Counted from the stretch's first letter, positions 1 through 13,550 are shown. The stretch: DNA of 64,000 bases from Hydractinia symbiolongicarpus (GCF_029227915.1 NC_079880.1:13028501-13092500), one strand, 5' to 3'. The notes: generated by a model not told the origin, from the sequence alone. Program-made: numbers and translations.

Positions 1-33
1 ACGTATGAGTTATTTCAATGTTTTTGCATCTAG

Positions 34-792
34 GCATTCCTATGTAACATATCAAGACATACGTGGTATTCAAGATTTTAATGATAAAACAGTGATCGCT
101 ATAAAAGCACCACCTGAAACGAAATTGGAGGTTCCAGATCCAGCCGAGGTAGCTACTGTTTTCAATCATCTTATTCTTCCTGAAAACCGTTATTTCAGGT
201 TGCCTTTTAGCTTTTATTATTCTTAAGTTTATAATAAAAATATGGTAACCTTTTAAACTATCTAAACAAAGTTTATGGATTACGCATTGACTGTTAAGTG
301 GTCTAATATTTGTTGACTTTATTTATTTATTTTTTTTTTTTTAAACACTTTCAGTCAATACAAATATGGTTGAAAAGTTCCAATGGGCCAATCGATGTTT
401 ACCTTTGTCCAGAAAGTAACAAAGAAAATCATATCCCCAGCAGCACGCAGGATGATTCCAACTTTTCAGATACCAGTTCCACAACTACATCGTCACCACT
501 ACACACGACAGAGCTTCCCTCTCTTGACAGTCTGAGTCAAAGTTCGGGATGTTTTGAGGATGAATCTCAAGATCTCCACTGCTTAAACAATATCCCAACA
601 TTGTCCTCCGTGAACACATACACTCCAAAATTCAAAGTGGAGCAGGATGAACTGGTGTACGATGCAAGATCGGACTTCTCAATATCACCGCTCATACCGT
701 TAGAACCAAACTTCAAACCGGAAGATTATTTATTTTCGTTGGACAGCAATGAAGGGCTGACAGATCTCTTTGATGTTGACACTTTTTTGTGA
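34..792 (+). CDS. E2F: E2F-family transcription factor, C-terminal two exons (5' partial)
   Basis: Last two exons of an E2F1/2/3-like cell-cycle transcription factor. Exon 34-148 follows an acceptor (ctag) and ends at GAG|gtagct in phase 0. Exon 355-792 follows ttcag and ends at TGA. The first exon encodes the end of the coiled-coil/marked-box region, with [10 protein letters not shown] and [17 protein letters not shown], which are hallmark E2F dimerisation-domain strings. The second exon continues with [19 protein letters not shown]. The tail is Ser/Thr-rich and ends in [17 protein letters not shown], matching the retinoblastoma pocket-protein binding motif of activator E2Fs (DYxFxLxxxEGxxDLFD). 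By family knowledge the protein pairs with DP and drives S-phase genes. The DNA-binding domain lies upstream, outside the window. An AATAAA follows the stop at 821-826. Family assignment is firm; the subtype (E2F1-3 rather than E2F4/5) rests on the C-terminal motif. Confidence 0.93.
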
Positions 793-820
793 CGCTTCGG
801 ACAAATTAACTTATACTCAA

Positions 821-826
821 AATAAA
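821..826 (+). terminator. Polyadenylation signal of the E2F gene
   Basis: AATAAA lies 29 bp after the E2F stop codon, in an AT-rich stretch. It is the first canonical hexamer after the stop. Confidence 0.6.
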
Positions 827-3800
827 TCTGAAATTGTTCCTTGTTTTTTTTTTCAAGCTTCGGTTTCATAGTTTTAGCCATACTTTAAGTATATCTTCAG
901 TGTCTTCACGGAATGACAGGATTGCTACTCCTCAAAATTCTTCAATTTTAAACATTCTACTCCTTATGTCGACTCAATATTGAAAAGTTTCAATCTCCTC
1001 AAATCTCCTTTAGATTTTCGACAACCTTCCTAAATTTCCTTAATTTAATTTTTAGCACATGTTGCTATTAAAAATGCTCCATGGATACAGCAAAAGTTTG
1101 TTCTTCACCCATTCACCTCTAAAATCTCTTAAATTTCTTTGTAAAATCATGAAAATCTCCTCAACTTTTATTTTGGAAAATACCATAATCTTTAAAAGGT
1201 GAAGAGTTCTCATCAAATCTCATATTCGATATAAAAGCAACCCTGAATAAGTTACCAATACTTACCAATGTTGCCATTTAGTTCATTCTCTGTCAATTTG
1301 AAATATATTTACATGTAAAGATCGAGGCTAAGCAAGCTGAAGCTTTTAATTATAACTGTAAAAACGACTTCATGAAGATGAAAAACAAATTATTCTTGTT
1401 TTTTATTTAATATCTTCATAGCATAGATTTTTTTTCATCCTTTCTTTGTATCATATTGTAAATGTTGGAATGAAACCACACACAGAAGAAGAAGCTCCTC
1501 TTTTATTTGTATATTTTTAAAACATTATTTTAGTTATTTTTTTTATTTTCCATTTCAAAGCAAACGTTCTTACCAATTGTCAACGAAACGCGTACATAAT
1601 TTAGCTTGGTTGTGACACATACACTATCCCATTTGCAGAGAAACGTACTTCCTCATTTTTTAACACACATTCAGTAGTCGTAACTTAACCTAAATTGTGA
1701 TGGTGTGGGTAGTAAAGATTCTAAACTTCTATTTGACAGCCTAAAATACTGAGATTTGTATTCAAATGTTTTTTCATTTCCACAATTTGTGAAATGTATG
1801 ACATTTTTATTTGTATATTTAAATTATAATGTATTAATACAAGAATCTCTGTATGTAAAAAGTTTTTTTTTATTTCCTTTGATGCATTACCATGAAATTT
1901 ATGCAATTGATTAAAATATACACAAAACACCAATATTGGACATAATGTTCTCAGTTGTTTATTTTGTACTGGCATTTTAATTCAGAATATTGCATAAATT
2001 AAGTAACAGATCTGTTCAGAAAAAATGATCATTTAGTTTTAAGATTATGCCATCAACATGAATGTAATTAATTTTACATTTTTAGGGTAATCCAAGGTTC
2101 CAAGAAATATGAAATTCTGGTTAAAATCAGCAGAAAAAACGATCAGGGTCTCAGCCCTTTAATAATTGGCAACTTAAGCACCGTGCAAGCACAAAGTATC
2201 GCGCGTTTGTTGAACATGGCCAAAAACAGCACGGTTTTATCTATAGACAGCTGATTCAAGGGTACAAAAACCGGAACAATTATTTTTTTATCTAAAACTA
2301 AACAAATTTGAGTGTTCCTTGTTTTTTTATCTAAACAGTGAAATCACATCATTCTTGCCTAAAACTACTGTCATTCTCGAGGCATGTCTCAAAGCGCTCT
2401 AGGCAGAATGTATTTAACACGTCCAGATATAATGGAAGATGTACCCGAAATGTAAGAAGCTCATTCACTTCGGAACATATAATGAGGCTTAAATTTTGAA
2501 CCACACTGACTAATAGAAGTTATACTTCGGCTCATCAAAAAGTTAACCTACTCTATGGTTTGAAGGGTTCTATGAAAAAAAGATTCGTACCTATTTAAGC
2601 TTGATGTTTGCGAGTTTGGGAAATTATTGTTGTTAATTCAATCAGAAATCAGTCTCAATTGCTAAAGGTATTTTTTTTTAGTTGCTAAGAAGCTGCTAAA
2701 CGTATTGTTGGAAGATAACAGCTTATAATATTTCTGCACTTCATATTATTCTTTAGTGTCAATGCTTGATTGCTTAACTTTCCAATTCTTCAGTACGACC
2801 AGTTGTTTAAGTTAACCCAAATCTCAACCTCTGAACTTAGCAACTGTGGTGCGTATCAAAAGAAAAATGTACGTAAAAACATAATTACTATTTTAAAAAC
2901 AACATTACAGAAGTTATTTACGTTCTCTGAAAATTTCATCATCTTAAACTTAATCTGATTGTGTCACTGCTCTAATTTGTAAATATTGTACCTGAACAAT
3001 CAATTCGTCAATAAAATGTTCGGAAAAACATTAAACATATCGCTCTAAGATGCATTATTACAAATAAACCTGCACTTTACAAGTAATGCAATGATGATGA
3101 TGATGATCGAGCGGACCATTAAACATGTGAGCGATCTCACAAACAAAATTGAAACTAAAAGTTTTGTAATATCACCACTTAACCTATTTTTAAAAGTAAC
3201 TAAAACATTGTTTCGTCATGCAATAGGAGCCATGTTTACTCAAGTTAAGGTTATGTGAGGAATGTTATTTTTTTTCGTGTAATGTTTACGTAAGAACGTT
3301 AAAGTTTGCAAATTTGTGTTTCAGCGCTGTGGTTACATGAAATGAAGGAAAGTTTATTTTTTTTTTGTATAGTAATTTATTTTTTAATTTTATGGTTATT
3401 TGTTGGATATTAGTATTGTGTTTTTAAATGCTGTATAAAGTGATCTGAAGTGAATAAAACAGGATTCGTTTCAAATTACGAAGACTTACTCTGTTTTCAT
3501 GTCAAAAAAAAAAAAAAATCACAAAACTCCATATTGCTTGTATTACTTCTTTTCTGTCAATCGTTTATAATTCAATGCGTTCAAACTTTTGCAGCTACTA
3601 TTGCACTTCCATAAAAGCAAAATCTTCGTCATTTAAAAAAACAAAAAAACACAAAACAATTTCAAGATTCCGTTCGCTCGTTTTTTGTTTTCATGCTGTA
3701 AAAATAAATCAAAATGTCTCCAAAAAGAAGTTTGAATTTTCTTTCTTTTTTCTTTCCCGGCTCTTGTTCAGCAAATTTCTACAAGCACGACGGTATTTTT

Positions 3801-4221
3801 TCTACCATACCATTAAGCGGAACTCATAAGGTTAGCCATATCGTCTGGTGAAAGAAATGTTTCACCGTAACCTCATTGCATTTTCTCATTGCTTTTGTTG
3901 AAATTTGTCACCGAAAGAAAATAAGTGGTGAGAAGACGATATATATATATCATACCTAGGCGATAGATAGATTTTTTATTGACATTTGGTGTTAAGAAGA
4001 ATAGACCAGTTTCAGACTTAAAATTGACCAATTACTGATAAATAACACATTGATCACTAAAGCGCCTCCAATGCAATAGTTCGCAGTCATATAATTAAAA
4101 TATTATTTTTTTACTTATGCTAACAAACAATTGTATTTGAATGATATTGACGTGCTAGTTGGGTTAAAATATGTATTCTTGATACGTTTTCTGATCATTT
4201 TCTTTCTAGAAGCAACTGCAT
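827..4221. other. Intergenic region between E2F and the receptor kinase
   Basis: AT-rich DNA with homopolymer T and A runs, a short (ATG)n run near 3092-3106 and a short TA run near 3940. The only protein-like segment I see is the exon-like ORF at 2086-2254, listed separately. Other open frames here are short, low in complexity and without splice or start context. Confidence 0.6.
2086..2254 (+). other. Unrecognised exon-like ORF (possible last exon or relic)
   Basis: A 55-residue open frame follows a good acceptor (acatttttag) and ends in TGA. It has a balanced, protein-like composition, unlike the surrounding low-complexity frames, including KKYEILVKISRK and IGNLSTVQAQSIARLLNMA. I do not recognise the family. 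No upstream exon in the same phase and no AATAAA just after the stop was found. It could be the last exon of a small gene, an alternative exon or a fragment of a dead gene. It sits between two genes of the same orientation. Confidence 0.3.
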
Positions 4222-7200
4222 ATGAATATGACAATGAACTTAATGTATTTGGTGTTCAGTTTCTTCGCATTTCTTTTTGCAAACTGTCTACAAGGTGAGT
4301 ATAGACTTCCATTTGTTGTGTGATTTTTCTTTTATGAAATCCAAATATAAATAAAATATAAAAACACTGCATTTAGTTCTACCATTTTGAAACAAATAAG
4401 CACGGGGAATAAATATATTTGATATCATTTTCAACTCTTCTGGTTAGATCCTATCCAAGGACTGTTCTTCTGTATAAGGTCTTCTTCTTCTTAGTTTAGT
4501 TTTCCTTCCTCTTGCTTCTGTATAACCCTGACTTTTTTCCCAGTTGAGAAACCAGCAACCACATTAATACCCTCAAGTGACCCAAAGTAAAGTTTCTTGT
4601 TGCTACGAATTCCATTCAACATCCATCAAACATTGTTCAGGCTTGCATTTAAGATTCTAAAACATTTTGCTTTTTTTACTTTCCAGAAAACACGTGTGAT
4701 TTTGAGGAAGAAGGAGTTATCTGGACACCATGTGGAGATCACAATGTCACCAATACACAATGCACAGATGTTTATAACTGTTGCGTTGCCCCGGAGAAAT
4801 TTTTAAAGAAAAGAAATTGGACAGAAACATGTTTAAAAGTGTCTAAAAGGTATCTTTATAATAATAGCCTTCGTTTATCTGTTTGTCTGTCTGTAAAGGA
4901 AACAAGAATTGCGATATAAAAAGGACAGGCAACCCTGTCGATTTTTCCACGGGCTGACGACTAATTTGTTATATTTCGGTGGATTAAAACAACTTTTTTG
5001 ACGATGTGGTATATTCGATGTATAAATAATTAACTCTAGAGTTGCATAACATATTAAGGTCAGTACCTCAACCAAAGCAATTAAAAAGCAAGTTAGTTAA
5101 AAAATTAATATTTTTCAATCTAAAGTCTTTTGAACTTGCAAAAATTACTTTAAATTGTTTGTCAAATTAGTGGATGCTTCTAGGTATAAAAAAATAATTC
5201 CACATGATGCATAACATTATTCTTTTTACTGTAATTGGTCAGAAAACTATAACCTTTATTTTTTCTTTCTGGTTTCATTATTTTGCCTCCTTTTTCGTTT
5301 ATTAAAAAAGTTTATGTCACTTTTCACTTATATAGCCCAGGTATCACAAATGGAACCTGTCAATACTACAATGGTTCGGTATGTTTCCAATCAGATGCTG
5401 AAAAGAATAGCACAAACATATACCGATATATAGATTCTAAAATTGGTATGGAACAAACAGATGAAATTTTTGGAGAGTTTTTTGAAGCCCTTCGAGATAG
5501 AGCTGTTAGCAGGCAGGAATGTACTGATATTCTCTCCCCAGCGATGTGCACCTATGGGATTCCCGCATGCTACTATGATGGCACACCACAACAAATTTGT
5601 CGAGAAGATTGCGAACATATAATGGAGTTATGCAAGGACGATTTAAGTAAATTATTAGGAGCAATACAGTATATATCACTTAAAAAAAGAATCGACTTTG
5701 CACATCTCGCTGTTTTGGAAGGGTGTGGTTCTTTTCAATATTCATATGAAATTGACAGCAGATCGAACAAAACGTGTGCTTACCTGTTTAAAGATCTTGG
5801 TGAGATGTTTTATGTATTATGTTTCTACGTGTTTTGCTACATTCATCAGAACCTTTACCTGTTAAAGAAAGCAAAATCCTTAAATGATAATCTAAATGAA
5901 AGGATAGCTGAAAATTTGCACAACATATATTACAAATAAGATGATAATAACTCTACAAACCAAAGGGTTTATTTCTACTCTCCTCTAATTTTAACCGTGT
6001 CGAAACGTTGCAGATAAGAGTCGTTTAGGAATGCATTTCGAACCAAATAGGCTGCGTCTTTACAGGAAACTGAGCTGCCCGATATGCTAATCAAACTAAT
6101 TCCGCTTTAAAAAGTGAAATGATTTTGCTCCAAAACATCAGTGGCAAGAAACGAAAACAAGATTAAAAGGCAAAAAAAAGTTAATGTTTTCAACTAATGA
6201 ATTAATTAACTACTTTTCTTAGAAGACTCATAGCCTGCATATAGTACACACTGGATATCTTTCCAGGATGTGTAAAGATGATTTCATTAGCAAACTATCG
6301 TGATTGCTCGATTAAGTACCTCCTCTCAATCAAACGACTATCTCCACTTTTCACCTCTCTTCATTAAACGCCCCTCCTGATTAACTACTTTACTCGATAA
6401 ACCGCCTCTGTAAACTTCACCGCCCTTCTCAATTACTTATTTTACTCAATTAACCGCCTGTTTTGTTTTAACCGCTCTTCTCGATTTTAACGCCCGTCTT
6501 GAGTAACAGCTTTACTCAATTAACCGTCTTTCTCAAATAACCGTCTTTCTCTAATCAACGCTCCAGGAAACTACCAATTCATAGCGTAACTAATAAAAAT
6601 GAGCTTTTTTTAAAAACATTTGTACGCTTACCTGCTTTTTATTACGCACCTCTTTTGACTAAGTCCTACCCCCGTCCTGAGGAGCGATTTGAAACTAGCA
6701 CTCCACGCGGTTGATGAAGCGTTAAAGGTAACACTTTAACCAGAATGATCCACCTTTTTACTGTTTTGTTAGATAGAAGTCGACCAATTGCAGCTGAGAG
6801 TTCGAAATTACCATTAATTGCCACAGTATCCGCAGCTGTTGTGCTTGTGGTCACAATTGTTGTAATCGTTCTTGTGTTGCGTCATCTTCGAAAAAGAAAA
6901 CAAATGTACAAAGGTGATCATGAAGGCGCTACCTCGATGACTTCAATTCGTGATCGAATCCGACAGGATTCATACGTCAATCCATTAATGGAGCTGTTAG
7001 CTAGCTCAAAACCTGGAGAGCTAGTACAATATCCGCTTGATTGCGTCGAATACATTCGAGATCTTGGTGAAGGACAATTTGGAAAAGTTTTTCAAGGTAA
7101 TAATCTTGTTGCAGTTTAGTCAAAATAATGTGCTGATCAATTGAAACCTCTTTGAATAACCACAGTCCCAGATTACCACACTTTTAAAAGCCGAAAGGCA

Positions 7201-10200
7201 AAGTTAATACACTTAACTGAATTTTATAAGGAATGATTAGATCCTTCCCAATCCCTTAGAATATTTAAGCTTACTATCAGGTAACTTTAGGTAAATTCAG
7301 TACAGTGGACTCTATCTATCTCGAACTCGAAAGAGATCAACGGTAATTTAAACAGGTTGTATGCGACATAGATGGTATTTAATATAGATGGTATTCGATA
7401 TAGACGGTATTCGAGATAAACGATATATGAGATAGATGATATTCGGGATAAACAGTTTTTGAGACACAACGATTTCAAGATAGACGGTTTTGAGATAGAC
7501 GATGTTCCAGGCGGTATTAGAGTCTATTGTATTTGTTTTTATGGAGTTTTTTTAAAGGGTTTAATCTCAGGTCAAGTCATGCCAAAGGCCATAAAAGTTT
7601 GCTTTTTTGTGTGTTTGCAGGACGTGTGCATGGTGTTGTCAAAGGTGAGGAGAGTACAGACGTTGCAGTCAAATGTTTGAAAGAAGGTTCCTCACCACAA
7701 GCGCTTGATGAGTTTCACAAAGAAGTTGCATTGATGTCAGTGCTACAACATGTGAACATATTGCGCTTACTTGCTGTGTCGACAGAAGAAGAACCATATT
7801 GCATGATTTTTGAATTCATGGAAAACGGTGACTTGAACGAGTACTTGAGAAAGTGGAAAGGAAAAGGTATGTAATTTGTTAGTTGTTATTGTTGTGTTGT
7901 GATGTGGGACTACGGATATCATTTCATATTGAGAATTAATAAATATAGGTTTAATGCTTTTTATCAGTTGCTTATTTTGCAATAAAATTCCAGACCAGAG
8001 AAGTCGACACAGATACAAAGAGTCCAGAAAAATAAACAATGCCAACCTTCATTTAGATTTAGTTTATTTTAGATTTTTTTAACCATAGCACTGTGTTTAT
8101 TTCTAGAGCACCTTAACGACAACGATTTGATCAAAATATGCAAACATGTGGCAGCTGGAATGGAGTATTTAGCCTCAAAGAAATTTCTTCATCGAGATCT
8201 TGCAACAAGAAATTGCTTAGTTGGAACGGATATGTTTGTAAAGATAGCAGATTTTGGAATGTCCAGAAATATTTACCACTCTGATTATTATAGGGTAAAA
8301 GTGGGATTCTTATTTTGTAGCTTGCATTGTAAGGTTTTGAAAGATCTACGGGCTGACACGATCCTTGAAAGTACTGGGATTTGTCAACTGCCACGAAGCA
8401 CACTGGAGTTTGACTGACGTTGACAGATTTTTCGTAATTTGTTTTTTTTTTTATTAGGCACAACTTTAAAAGCAGTTAATATTTTAGCATATTACTAAAA
8501 TTGATAACTTCCATGTAAACTCAATCAAGAGGGGATTGTGATTCTATTTTTTGGGATTATTCAATCCTTCGTCTTTTATAGGCCTGATATATTAAATTGT
8601 TTTAATCTCTTTTTTTTGATAATTTTTTTTATACTTATTTAAATAGTTGTTAAAGGGATTGACATTGCCTATTGAATAATTAAAAAAAAAAATGTTATGC
8701 AGATATAAATTCATTTTTTTAAGTAATTAAATTTAAATAATTTCAAATAATTTTTTTAATTAATTGGTTATTACGCATAATAAATATAACCCTAACCCTT
8801 ATACATAATAGCCAGTAAATGTATAAATTTCCAATTGATCCTACTATAACATATACATGCATGTTTCACAGGTCGGTGGCGAGGCAATGTTGCCTATTCG
8901 CTGGATGCCACCCGAAGCGATCTTATATGGTAAATTTACTGTGGCAGCAGACGTTTTTTCGTTTGGTGTTGTATTATGGGAAATATTTAGCTTTGCACTT
9001 CAACCGTTTTATGGATATTCAAATGAAGAAGTCATTGATTTCATTAAGAAGGTACGCCGCCATATTATTGTTGGATAAAGGGTTGCTGTTTTTCGAATTT
9101 ATGGCAAATTTTAGGGGTTTTTTAGATAACGTGTATTAAAATGACGAGCACTTTTGACGTTGTTTTTTGCAATATGTTAAGAAGGAAAGTTTCTATAGTA
9201 CTGGTCCAAAAATCTTAAAAGTTCATTGTTGTTAATAATCGACATGAAAAATCCTAAAATTTCTAGTTTATCAGCGATCTACAAAACCCTGATCTAAAAA
9301 ATCCTCAACTTATTAACCAGGTCATTCTAAGAATATTCACTAGAATCAGATAGTACAATTTAAAGAAAGCACTTCATTATCACCTGACAATTTTAAGATT
9401 TTCGTATTTTTCAGGGAGTTCTCTTACCCCAACCAGAAGATTGTCCTGAATGGATATACAACATAATGTTGGGATGCTGGAAACGTGAACCTGAAGATAG
9501 AATGAGTTTCTCACAAGCATTAAAGTTGTTGAAAGGACAGTTTCCTGATTATGACGAACCAAGTGAGTGTAATTAGTTGTGTGAGAAGCATATGGGTAAT
9601 TTACAGAATGAGAATAATTACTAAAGTTGGGAAGTGGTTTTCATTGCCGTCCATTGCAGAGATTGCTAAAACAACATTTCAATGTGCTGCGATTTAACAA
9701 AGATATGGGTTTAGTGGCATGCTAAAAAAAATTTCCAGCTTTTTATTAAACGCCCTCTTGATATAACGCCTCTTTGGAACATTTATTTTTTTAAGTAAAC
9801 GCCCCTCGTCATTTATTAAGAAAAATACGGCATATATTTAACTACCCTATCACATCCATAGCCTTTTTAGATACAAGGCTATCCCGACAAACATTGATTA
9901 CATACTCTTTTTAGGAGGAGCATCACCCTCCACATCAGCTGAAGGCTACGATGTTGTCACTGTCATTCCACCAGAGTCAACGTACGATCAGGTTCCATTG
10001 CACAATGAAGACGAAGACGAAAAAGTTGCTCCTACGACGGAGGGTAAACAATATTATCAAAATGTAAAAACATCTATGGAAAAAAGTACGTAAAGCTTAG
10101 TTTACATTAGGGTTTAATTGCTTATTAAGTTCGTGAAGCTTTAAGAATCATCATCGAATAATAGCTGGTGGCATGAAGTATTAAATTACTTTGCACGAAA

Positions 10201-13200
10201 TCCATAATAAAGCTGTGGGGAAACCGTTTTGGAGATAAAGAATAAGGCTATTATCAAGTCTAGTGGTTATTAAATTTATAGAAAGACCCGAATTGCGACA
10301 TTAATAAGGACTTTGTTGAATGTTGTTTACTCGTCAGATTCGACTTGCTTTATTGATAATAGGAAACAACTATTTTTTGTTTGGTAAAATCATACTTACT
10401 ACCACAGCTCACATAAATAACGAAACCATCGATCTTTTAGATCCGAGTTTAGCAGAAGAAGCACCGTGCTATCAAAACATCAAGCCAAATCAACCGCACC
10501 GTAAGAATGATATGTTTTTATTCATCCATAGTTCTTGGACGATTTTAGACATTAAACTGATCCGACGAACACAAAGGATCGGATGGTGGGATGGGTCAGA
10601 TGTCCAATGGGGCCTCTTATGTTTTTTAGATATAGTTTAGGTGGCTTTGAAAAAAATTATTTTCTCCATTTTAACACAATAAGACTTTATATTTTGAATA
10701 ATGTTTTAGGCAATCTGGAGGCACCAACTATGGTGGGCTTTTTTAGTACATATGTTGGCCCCTCCACTTTTAAGTGGCCCTATAAAATATTTTAATTTAT
10801 GCTTATCAGAAATCAAAAAAAAAAAAGAAAATCGCGGGGGAGATTTAGTTTCAAGCTTTTAATTTAATATTTTACAGGTCAAATACACAAAAAACTGAAA
10901 AAGCTTAAGAGGCCAAACATTTTCACCAACTTGCAGAGACATCTTCTCTATTTAAATGCAACAACTTGATTTCTCCATAGCATACATAACAAAACATAGC
11001 ATATCGAAATGTGTGAAATCTCTCGATACCTGAAGTATATTCCATACATAAATATAAGACTTACAATTTGGTGATAATCCCAAAAGGACGAGAAATCATT
11101 CATTTTTTGTTTCACATCCTGAGAAATATTATTCTGTTTTAGAAAATAATGACGATGGACATTCAAACGGTGCATTTGATGATGACAACAATCTCACTGC
11201 TTCTCTCGTACCTGCAGAACTACGTAAGTTTAAGAAGATGTACCTTCCTAAATTCCTTTTAAAGCTTCCCTACCGCATAAAATAAGTTAAGCTCATAAGA
11301 AAGATTTTTCAAAGTTATCTAGAAAATTCTTCGTTCTCGAAATATATGTGTTGAAAATTTTGCAAATCATTATGACGTCATCCACTAGCTCTAAAACATG
11401 TTGTTTTTAAGTGTATTGATGGTAACTAAATATTGAAATTTAGGTAGAATGTTTAAAACGCCAAAATTAAATGTCCAAAAAAATGTTTTAACCCTACATA
11501 CCGTGGTAAACCGTTAAATATAAAACCTCAATCAGGGCTAACTTATAATGTCAGCATAATTTAGTGCAACTTCTCGTCCAAAATTTTGAGAACCCATGGA
11601 TAAATCCAAAAATGTAAATTTATCGTATGAAAATTAGCATGTTTAAATTTTAGTATTTTCTTTTATTTGTCAGGAAGAACTTCAAAAACAAACAATAAGA
11701 CAAACTCTCTCCCAAAAGTTAGAAAAAGTATTGAAAAAAAAGCTTTGAAGGTCTCCAAAACAGACTCATATCCACGTGGTGGAGGCTCTTTGGGTGGAGG
11801 TCGTTCTATTAAAGATGTTTTAAAAGAAGATGCAAGATATGTGTCTGGAGACAGTCTCGCGAAAGCTGCAGAACCAATCGGTACGTAATTTTTTGTTAAA
11901 GTTCGAACACAATATTTTTTAAACGTTTGAAATCTCGCACTGTTTTTCTTGTTTTAAATCTTTACGAATGGTTTCCGATGAAAAATATACTTTAACTCTA
12001 AATTATGCGAACAGAGAAAATACTTTCATAGTTATACAAATTAAAAAAGTTGAGGTGAAAAACTTCATTTGTTTGATATAGAAGGATGAATGCAGATAAT
12101 GAGTCTCGGCTTTAATGTCAGTCTTGAGTTACTGTTTCATTTCGGTCACTTGAGACGTTTTAAATCATGGGGCGTTTCACATAACTTTCTTAAGGCGACT
12201 GCCAATCGGGACAACATTTTGGCCAACATAGGTCACCGAAATTTGTTGGCCAACATCCTGTCTTGATTTGCAGTAGCTGTAAACATGTTGGCGAAGAAAA
12301 AATAAGCCAAAAATAGCGGCATGTGGGCGGTGAAAAAAAAAACCGTGCTTGATACTTTAAGGGCAGAAATTTTCGCGGGCAGAAATTTTCGCGATTATCG
12401 CGATTTTGGCCCCTTTCTGCGAAAATCTCTGCTCAGTAAGAAATTTAACCTGAAATTCGCGAAAGTTATTTTCGCAAAAAATCAACTTTTTCTAAAAATC
12501 TCAAAAGTTTTTTCCAGGTTTTAAGCGCTGAAAAATCTTAAATAACGAGGGCCCTGAGGAGAAGGGTAGAAATAATAGAATCACAACGAAAAAAATTAAC
12601 AGCCTGAAAAATGGCTCCAAAGCCCGACTCAATGTGGGAAAATCAGCTAAAATATCGAAAAACGGAAGGGTTTGAATATCTTTGTATCAGATATTTCATT
12701 GGAAAGATATTCGATTTAAAAACAATTTTTTTTCATTAAAATCCATTGTCATTTGCGAAAGTTTTTGTTTTCAAAAATGTAGATTTTGGAAAATTATTCT
12801 ATTTTGTCTGTAAAATTTCTTCCAGAAGTAGAATTCACGAAAATTAACTTCGCGAAATTTCTGCCCCCAAAGATTTCTGCCCTTAAAGTAAACAAAACTT
12901 ATTTGTAAACGCAAAGATATGGCTGTTGGAATGCTTATTACCTTTGATTAAAACATTTATTCGTAGATCTAGGCAAAGTTTAAATGTATAATATTTATGT
13001 TATGAATATGCAGAGAGTTATTCATAAAGTTAAGCTAGCTACTCAATGAGTTTTACGTACTTCCATCTTGAAGGAAGAAGGAAGAAAACAGCTCGTTTAA
13101 GCTTCTACCAAGCTATTCCATTTTTACCAAGCTATTCCATTTTCACATCAAAAACTTTTTGATATTAATTAAACCGTGTCTACAAATTTTTGTTTGTCTT

Positions 13201-13550
13201 TTTTTTTGCGAGAAATTTTTGTCTGGCATACTGAAGAGGAGTATAAGTTTAATATCTACTAGGAAACCTTGTTTGTTAACTTTCCTTGCCTTAAATGTTG
13301 GAGGTGTTAAATGAATCAACGTTACTAGTGTGTTGGGCAAGTTTTAGATACAATATGACTGTTAAGGCTTTGAAGATTTATTGTTTTCTTTTAAGATGCA
13401 CCGAGTAGGCACATCCAACCTTCATTTCGTCCATCAAGTGAATTTCTACAATTTCATGGTTACGGTGAAGATATTCAGGCTACAGACCCTGATGAAAGAA
13501 ATATGATAAAGAAAATAATTGAAGGTGATCACTCAAAGCATGGAAAATAG
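4222..13550 (+). CDS. Receptor tyrosine kinase with Frizzled-type CRD (ROR/MuSK-like), complete, 13 exons
   Basis: Exons, all phase-consistent: 4222-4294, 4687-4849, 5336-5799, 6773-7096, 7621-7866, 8107-8294, 8872-9051, 9415-9562, 9915-10085, 10408-10500, 11143-11223, 11674-11880, 13396-13550. They sum to 2493 nt, or 830 residues. Order: signal peptide (1-24); a Cys-rich stretch; a Frizzled-like CRD at about 85-225 (CQYYNGSVC, then CTYGIPAC and [12 protein letters not shown]); a membrane helix near 246-269 followed by basic residues; a kinase at about 325-595. Kinase landmarks are the GEGQFG loop, VAVK Lys359, HRDLATRN with Asp454, DFG Asp472, an IYHSDYYR activation loop, and PIRWMPPE as in ROR and MuSK. 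The start is the first ATG before a hydrophobic stretch. No kringle or Ig domain lies between the CRD and the membrane helix. The roughly 235-residue tail has several Tyr and a basic part and is unlike any tail I know. By family knowledge it is a single-pass, Wnt/agrin-type signalling receptor; the ligand cannot be inferred. Confidence 0.92.
4853..4964 (+). mobile_element. Short non-autonomous Helitron-like element in the receptor-kinase intron
   Basis: Starts A|TCTTTATAATAATAG, contains the TCTGTYTGTCTGT block shared with the other copies, and ends in a hairpin-like segment (tcgatttttccacggg), then CTAA|T. A 3' hairpin about 10 nt before CTRR and insertion between A and T are Helitron marks. 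The copy is 112 bp and lies just after the donor at 4849. Confidence 0.6.
6300..6560. repeat. Degenerate ~20-bp minisatellite in the kinase gene intron
   Basis: Variants of ctcaattaaccgcctttct repeat across this stretch (for example near 6430, 6510 and 6530). The copies are strongly diverged. A similar short run (aaacgccc, aacgcc, aaacgcccc) recurs near 9747-9805 in a later intron. Confidence 0.55.
7295..7515. repeat. Degenerate ~20-bp minisatellite (gatagacggtattcga type)
   Basis: About ten diverged units of gatagacggtattcga occur in the intron before kinase exon 7621-7866. The run creates small spurious open frames on both strands. Confidence 0.6.
12353..12890. mobile_element. MITE-like element with TIRs, rich in TTCGCG motifs
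   Basis: The left end tactttaagggcagaaattt mirrors the right end aaatttctgcccc...aagatttctgcccttaaagta, giving imperfect terminal inverted repeats of about 40 bp over 538 bp. Inside, ttcgcgaaa-type motifs occur in both orientations. There is no coding capacity. It lies in the last intron of the receptor kinase gene and resembles the element at 51836-52206. Confidence 0.65.

Noticed and set aside
3575-3829. 84-codon Lys/Ser/Phe-rich frame
   Set aside because: Low complexity, no domain, no splice or promoter support.
5283-5939. 218-codon frame as a separate gene
   Set aside because: It is the Frizzled-domain exon (5336-5799) plus intron read-through on both sides.
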